Source of the DNA: Pseudomonadota bacterium | GTDB taxonomy: Bacteria > Desulfobacterota > Desulfobulbia > Desulfobulbales > Desulfocapsaceae | NCBI GenBank assembly: GCA_018821785.1 | Contig: JAHJLI010000261.1 | Span: forward strand, 1-47,392 | Direction: 5' to 3' | Length of the DNA: 47,392 bases | Part shown: positions 44,027-47,392 of the stretch, piece by piece | Layout: each line of letters starts with the position of its first letter | Position numbering within the stretch: the stretch's first letter is position 1 | The notes under the pieces: generated by a model | Seen by the model: the letters and a program-made list of their open reading frames with translations, nothing else | The model's database searches: none | Told to the model about the DNA's origin: nothing | Position numbers and translations under genes: made by a program

Positions 44027-44530
44027 ATGTATATTGAGAAAATGACCAAAGTAAGAAAGAAAAACGATCATCAAAACACCATTTCCGACGTCCTTCCCTG
44101 GCTCTCACGGAATATGGGTTGGGAAAAACAGCTCGATCTGTATTCAATCTTTGTCAACTGGCAAAATATTGTTGGTGAAGAGTTTCGGGAGCATGCAGAG
44201 CCGATAAAGATCGAGCGGGGTGTGTTGTGGCTTGAGGTTGAAAATTCATCCTGGTTGCAGCAGTTCCAGTTTGCTAAAATCGAACTTATTGACAACCTTA
44301 ATCGGTGCTTGAGGCTGACCAGCATCAAAGACATCAAGATGGTCCTGCCAAAGGGCGATGTCCATAAGAAGATTGAGAAACCTGGGCCGGCAGTGACCTT
44401 CGTTCGGCCCAGCGCCGAGAAAATATCAGCCTTCCAACGGCAGGTAGAATGCATTTCCGATGAAAAATGTCGGGAAGCTCTCATGCAGTTCTGGTATCTT
44501 GCCGAGGCATGCAAAAGAGACACAAAGTAA
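44027..44530 (+). CDS. DUF721 / DciA-like protein
   Basis: This is a 167-residue basic protein. Its central part (ISDVLPWLSRNMGWEKQL, IFVNWQNIVGEEFREHAEPIKIERGVLWLEVENSSW) matches the DUF721 domain, which includes the replicative-helicase loader DciA. The C-terminal part is unassigned. AGGAGG at 44006-44011 is too far from ATG 44027 for an ideal start, so the start is tentative. It lies 60 bases before the cysteine synthase fusion and could be cotranscribed. Confidence 0.75.
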   Translation: MYIEKMTKVRKKNDHQNTISDVLPWLSRNMGWEKQLDLYSIFVNWQNIVGEEFREHAEPIKIERGVLWLEVENSSWLQQFQFAKIELIDNLNRCLRLTSIKDIKMVLPKGDVHKKIEKPGPAVTFVRPSAEKISAFQRQVECISDEKCREALMQFWYLAEACKRDTK

Positions 44531-44590
44531 TACCTCCTGCCGAGCATGGTGCGCGCGGAGGATTTTCATCGAGGTGTATTGGGCTGAAGA

Positions 44591-46921
44591 ATGTTACACG
44601 ACAATGTTTTAAGTGCTATAGGTAACACCCCTCTTGTTAGGATTAACCGTCTTTTTAAAAGTGACACGGTACAAATTTTTGGCAAGTTAGAATCGTGCAA
44701 TCCGGGTGGGTCGGTCAAGGAGCGCATTGCCCTTTCCATGATCGAAGCGGGGGAGGCCAGCGGTGCACTGACCAAGGATAAAATTGTTCTTGAGGCAACC
44801 AGCGGCAATACCGGTATTGGTCTTGCCATGGTTTGCGCTGCCAAGGGATATCGGTGTGTTCTGGTGATGCCCGAGTCGGCCAGCATTGAACGGCGCAAGA
44901 TCATGCAGGCCTACGGGGCTGAACTCCTCCTTACCCCGGCTTCTCGGGCGACGGATGGTGCCATAGAAAAATCCTATCTCATGGTACGAGAGTTTCCTGA
45001 CCGTTATTTTCTTACCGATCAATATAATAACGAGGCTAACTGGCGCGCTCATTACAATAATACCGCCCCGGAGATCTGGCAGCAGACAGAAGGCAGGGTT
45101 ACCCACCTGGTAGCGACTCTCGGTACTTCGGGGACGATCATGGGGCTCTCTGCATGGTTTCATGAATTTCAGCCACATGTCAAGGTGATCGCTATCGAGC
45201 CACACCTGGATCACAAGATCCAGGGCCTGAAAAATATGAAGGAATCGTATAAACCTGGGATTTTCGACAAATCCGTTCCTGATAAGATTGTCCTCGTCGA
45301 TGACGATAATGCTTTCAGCATGGCGAGACAGCTGGCGAGTAAAGAAGGGTTGCTGGTCGGCATGAGCAGTGGCGGCGCCATGGCTGCGGCTATCGAATAT
45401 GCCAGGGACCTTACGAGCGGGCTGGTCGTCGTTATTCTTCCGGATGGCGGAGAACGTTATCTCAGCACACCCCTTTTTACTGCGCCGAAGAAGAACGATG
45501 AGAAAAAAAAACAGCTGTGGTTTTTCAATACCATGAGCAAGAAAAAAGAGGTGTTTGTGCCCCAGAAGGAGGGCCTTGTTACCTTTTATTCCTGTGGTCC
45601 AACGGCCTTTGAAATTGCTAATCTCGCCCTCTGTCGAAGATTTGTCGTCTCCGATTTGATCACGCGAGCACTTCTGGCAAAGGGCCTGCAGGTTGATGCC
45701 TACATGAATTTTACCGATATCGACGATAACACCATCGAAGGAGCGGAAAAGGCAGGCAAGCCGCTAAAGATTTATACAGAGGAGTTTATTGCCGGTTTTA
45801 TGGAGGATGTGGATGTGCTTGGCGTAAAACGTGCCAAGGGATATCCAAAGGCCTCGGAGAATGTGCCGTCGATGATTGAGATTGCCCAGGAGCTTCAGAG
45901 TAAGGGCTATGCCTACGAAAAACACGGTTCTATTTACTTTGATATCTCAAAATTCAAGAAATACGGGCGACTGTCAGGTATTGATCTGAGCAAGATCCAG
46001 CTTGGCAGAACAGTCGACCTCGACGACTATGAAAAGGACAATCCCCGCGACTTTACCCTTCTCAAGAGATCGACACTGGGAGAGCTGAAAAAAGGCATTT
46101 TCTTTGAAACCGAGTGGGGCAATGTCCGGCCCAGCTGGCATGTGGAATGCTCGGCAATGGCCACCAGAAACCTGGGGGCCACAATGGATATCCATACATC
46201 CAGCAGGCACCTCATCTTCCCCCATCATGAGAACGAGATAGCCATAGCCGAGGCCCTCACCGGGAAACCCCTGGCCAATTACTGGCTGCATTCTGAACTG
46301 GTGCTGGTTGACGGCAAGAACATGTCAAGCGATGCCGGCAACAATGTCACTCTCAAGGAATTGCTGGCTCGCGGCTATACCGGGCGGGAGATTCGTTTTA
46401 TGCTGCTTTCGGTGCATTATCGCAAACCGCTCAATTTCTCCTTTAAGCGATTGGACAACGTCCGCACCGCTCTCAGGCGTCTTGACGAATTCACCTGCAA
46501 GCTAAATTGCCTTCCTTCTGGCAGGCCTCATCCCGAGGTCACCGCTTTTGTCACGGCAATGGAAGAGCAATTCTTTGCGGCGATGGATGACGACCTTAAT
46601 GTCTCTAAAGGGATGGGGGCGATTTATAACTTTATACGGAAGGTCTATCCCATCCTCCAAGTCAACAACCTTGATAATGACCAGAAGAACTATATCCTCG
46701 AAACCCTTAGCAAGATGAACGAGGTTTTGAATGTATTCCATCTTCAGGGTTGCCCGTTGGCGCCGGATGTGAACGCCTTGATCCAGCGCAGAGAGAAGGC
46801 TCGGGTAAACAAAGACTGGCAGGCTGCTGATGCAGCCAGGGTGGAACTGGCCAGAAAAGGGATAGTCATTATCGACACGGTGAACGGACCGGTCTGGAAA
46901 AGGGCGCGCGATATCGAATGA
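44591..46921 (+). CDS. Cysteine synthase fused to a degenerate cysteinyl-tRNA synthetase
   Basis: One continuous 776-codon frame. Residues 1-300 are a PLP-dependent cysteine synthase: NTPLVRINRLF, PLP lysine K43 in PGGSVKER, EATSGNTGIGL, the GTSGTIMG phosphate loop, and LPDGGERYLST. A lysine-rich linker (about 300-318) leads to a complete class I cysteinyl-tRNA-synthetase-like part (about 319-776), including the anticodon-side C-terminus. The four zinc/cysteine ligands are kept: C335 (CGPT), C520 (WHVECSAM), H545 and E549 (HHENE). The HIGH motif is N344-L-A-L347, and KMSKS is N577-M-S-S-D581, so both ATP-handling signatures are gone. Aminoacylation is therefore doubtful. A role as cysteine sensor or in a cysteine-transfer reaction is inference. 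Confidence 0.9.
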   Translation: MLHDNVLSAIGNTPLVRINRLFKSDTVQIFGKLESCNPGGSVKERIALSMIEAGEASGALTKDKIVLEATSGNTGIGLAMVCAAKGYRCVLVMPESASIERRKIMQAYGAELLLTPASRATDGAIEKSYLMVREFPDRYFLTDQYNNEANWRAHYNNTAPEIWQQTEGRVTHLVATLGTSGTIMGLSAWFHEFQPHVKVIAIEPHLDHKIQGLKNMKESYKPGIFDKSVPDKIVLVDDDNAFSMARQLASKEGLLVGMSSGGAMAAAIEYARDLTSGLVVVILPDGGERYLSTPLFTAPKKNDEKKKQLWFFNTMSKKKEVFVPQKEGLVTFYSCGPTAFEIANLALCRRFVVSDLITRALLAKGLQVDAYMNFTDIDDNTIEGAEKAGKPLKIYTEEFIAGFMEDVDVLGVKRAKGYPKASENVPSMIEIAQELQSKGYAYEKHGSIYFDISKFKKYGRLSGIDLSKIQLGRTVDLDDYEKDNPRDFTLLKRSTLGELKKGIFFETEWGNVRPSWHVECSAMATRNLGATMDIHTSSRHLIFPHHENEIAIAEALTGKPLANYWLHSELVLVDGKNMSSDAGNNVTLKELLARGYTGREIRFMLLSVHYRKPLNFSFKRLDNVRTALRRLDEFTCKLNCLPSGRPHPEVTAFVTAMEEQFFAAMDDDLNVSKGMGAIYNFIRKVYPILQVNNLDNDQKNYILETLSKMNEVLNVFHLQGCPLAPDVNALIQRREKARVNKDWQAADAARVELARKGIVIIDTVNGPVWKRARDIE

Positions 46922-47001
46922 CGGGAAGAATGAAGTTGCTTTTTAAGAAGCTTTGAGTATTATGTCGACCGTAAAACACTGCTCCCCAATCCTTGCCATA
47001 T

Positions 47002-47078
47002 GCGCTCGTAGCTCAGCTGGATAGAGCAACGGCCTTCTAAGCCGTAGGTCGCAGGTTCGAATCCTGTCGGGCGTACCA
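47002..47078 (+). tRNA. tRNA-Arg (anticodon UCU)
   Basis: This is a 77-base cloverleaf with encoded CCA: acceptor GCGCTCG pairing with CGGGCGT (one G-U at the end and one inside), D-arm GCTC/GAGC, anticodon stem ACGGC/GCCGT with loop CTTCTAA and anticodon TCT at 47036-47038, T-arm GCAGG-TTCGAAT-CCTGT, discriminator A. It reads AGA codons. Confidence 0.97.
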
Positions 47079-47085
47079 ATAAATC

Positions 47086-47119
47086 AAGGAGTTAGGTCAA
47101 TTTGGCTTAGCTCCTTTTT
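47086..47119 (+). terminator. Terminator after tRNA-Arg
   Basis: AAGGAGTTAGGTC pairs with GGCTTAGCTCCTT (13 bp including three G-U pairs) around a five-base loop, followed by a run of T. Confidence 0.8.
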
Positions 47120-47392
47120 CTTTTCTTTCGATTCTGTGCCTCCTCTGTCCCTCCTTTTTTTGTCGACAAAAGACACTTGAGAGGTAGATAACACATCGTT
47201 ATTGCTATATTTCGTCTTCTGTTGTCACAAAGTTGGGTTGAAAAATAGAGAATTCACATAATATTTATAGAACATTTTCAATGGTTATATTAGCCCATGT
47301 TTAACACCCTGAGTGTCCACTCCGGCTTATTCTGCTCCATCGCCCTGAAAATATCCAATCATTCCAGGCCAAGTTATGTTAGGTTGTTCTGT
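47120..47392. other. Right edge, AT-rich, no gene assigned
   Basis: No gene is supported. On the minus strand a short frame entering from the right edge reads ITWPGMIGYFQGDGAE and stops near 47327; it could be the tail of a gene beyond the window but cannot be identified. The position next to a tRNA 3' end is a common integration site. Confidence 0.3.

Noticed and set aside
47297..47392. Possible 3' end of a gene entering from the right edge on the minus strand
   Set aside because: Only about 22 open codons are visible, with no recognisable family.

Overview
The window looks like chromosomal DNA of a Gram-negative, Desulfobacterota-like bacterium (possibly Desulfobulbaceae). This placement is an inference from gene content: a PEP-CTERM-type exopolysaccharide locus, a sigma-54-driven psp operon, a GSI-alpha-like glutamine synthetase beside glnD, a UPF0280 gene, a standalone mtnA and many PilZ proteins. 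No rRNA or phylogenetic marker was available to test it.

Layout. (1) 1-8784: the start of an IS1595-type transposase at the left edge, an AT-rich gap, then a plus-strand surface-polysaccharide operon: O-antigen ligase, nucleotidyltransferase-like protein, alkaline-phosphatase-superfamily enzyme, two GT4 glycosyltransferases, a membrane GT2 and a sugar-nucleotide epimerase/dehydratase. (2) 9058-15480: an accessory island. It holds an IS4-family element, a beheaded acyltransferase, a deleted DUF218 gene, two DUF4143 ATPases plus a relic of a third, a truncated ribbon-helix-helix antitoxin, a HEPN/MNT pair whose HEPN toxin carries an internal deletion, and an orphan DinJ-like antitoxin. (3) 15945-18822: the polysaccharide locus resumes with the initiating polyprenyl-phosphate sugar transferase and UDP-GlcNAc 2-epimerase. 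(4) 19029-22018: a small exported protein, then pspA-pspB-like-pspC facing a divergent pspF, with a good sigma-54 promoter for pspA. (5) 22179-25268: a periplasmic solute-binding protein paired with a hybrid sensor kinase. (6) 25327-31259: housekeeping genes (aroE, a divergent moeA, mutM, a phosphopantetheinyl transferase, cvpA, UPF0280, PilZ). (7) 31290-36046: sugar-nucleotide supply (rfbD, rfbA, phosphomannomutase, manC). (8) 36073-37652: PilZ and mtnA. (9) 37999-43887: a nitrogen-control block, amtB-PII-glnD-glnA. (10) 44027-47078: a DUF721/DciA-like gene, a 776-residue cysteine synthase/cysteinyl-tRNA-synthetase-like fusion, and tRNA-Arg(UCU).

How the genes fit together. Regions 1, 3 and 7 together can make activated sugars, assemble an undecaprenyl-linked repeat and polymerise or ligate it. 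The nitrogen block encodes the transporter, the PII signal protein, its uridylyltransferase and the assimilating enzyme. That enzyme seems to lack the tyrosine used for adenylylation.

The most unusual locus is the CysK-CysRS fusion at 44591-46921. Its synthetase half keeps the four zinc/cysteine-site ligands, but both class I ATP signatures are lost: HIGH reads NLAL and KMSKS reads NMSSD. This suggests a cysteine-binding module attached to the cysteine-making enzyme rather than an ordinary tRNA synthetase. The coupled trio O-antigen ligase / nucleotidyltransferase / phosphodiesterase-fold enzyme at 612-4221 is the second candidate for an undescribed system.
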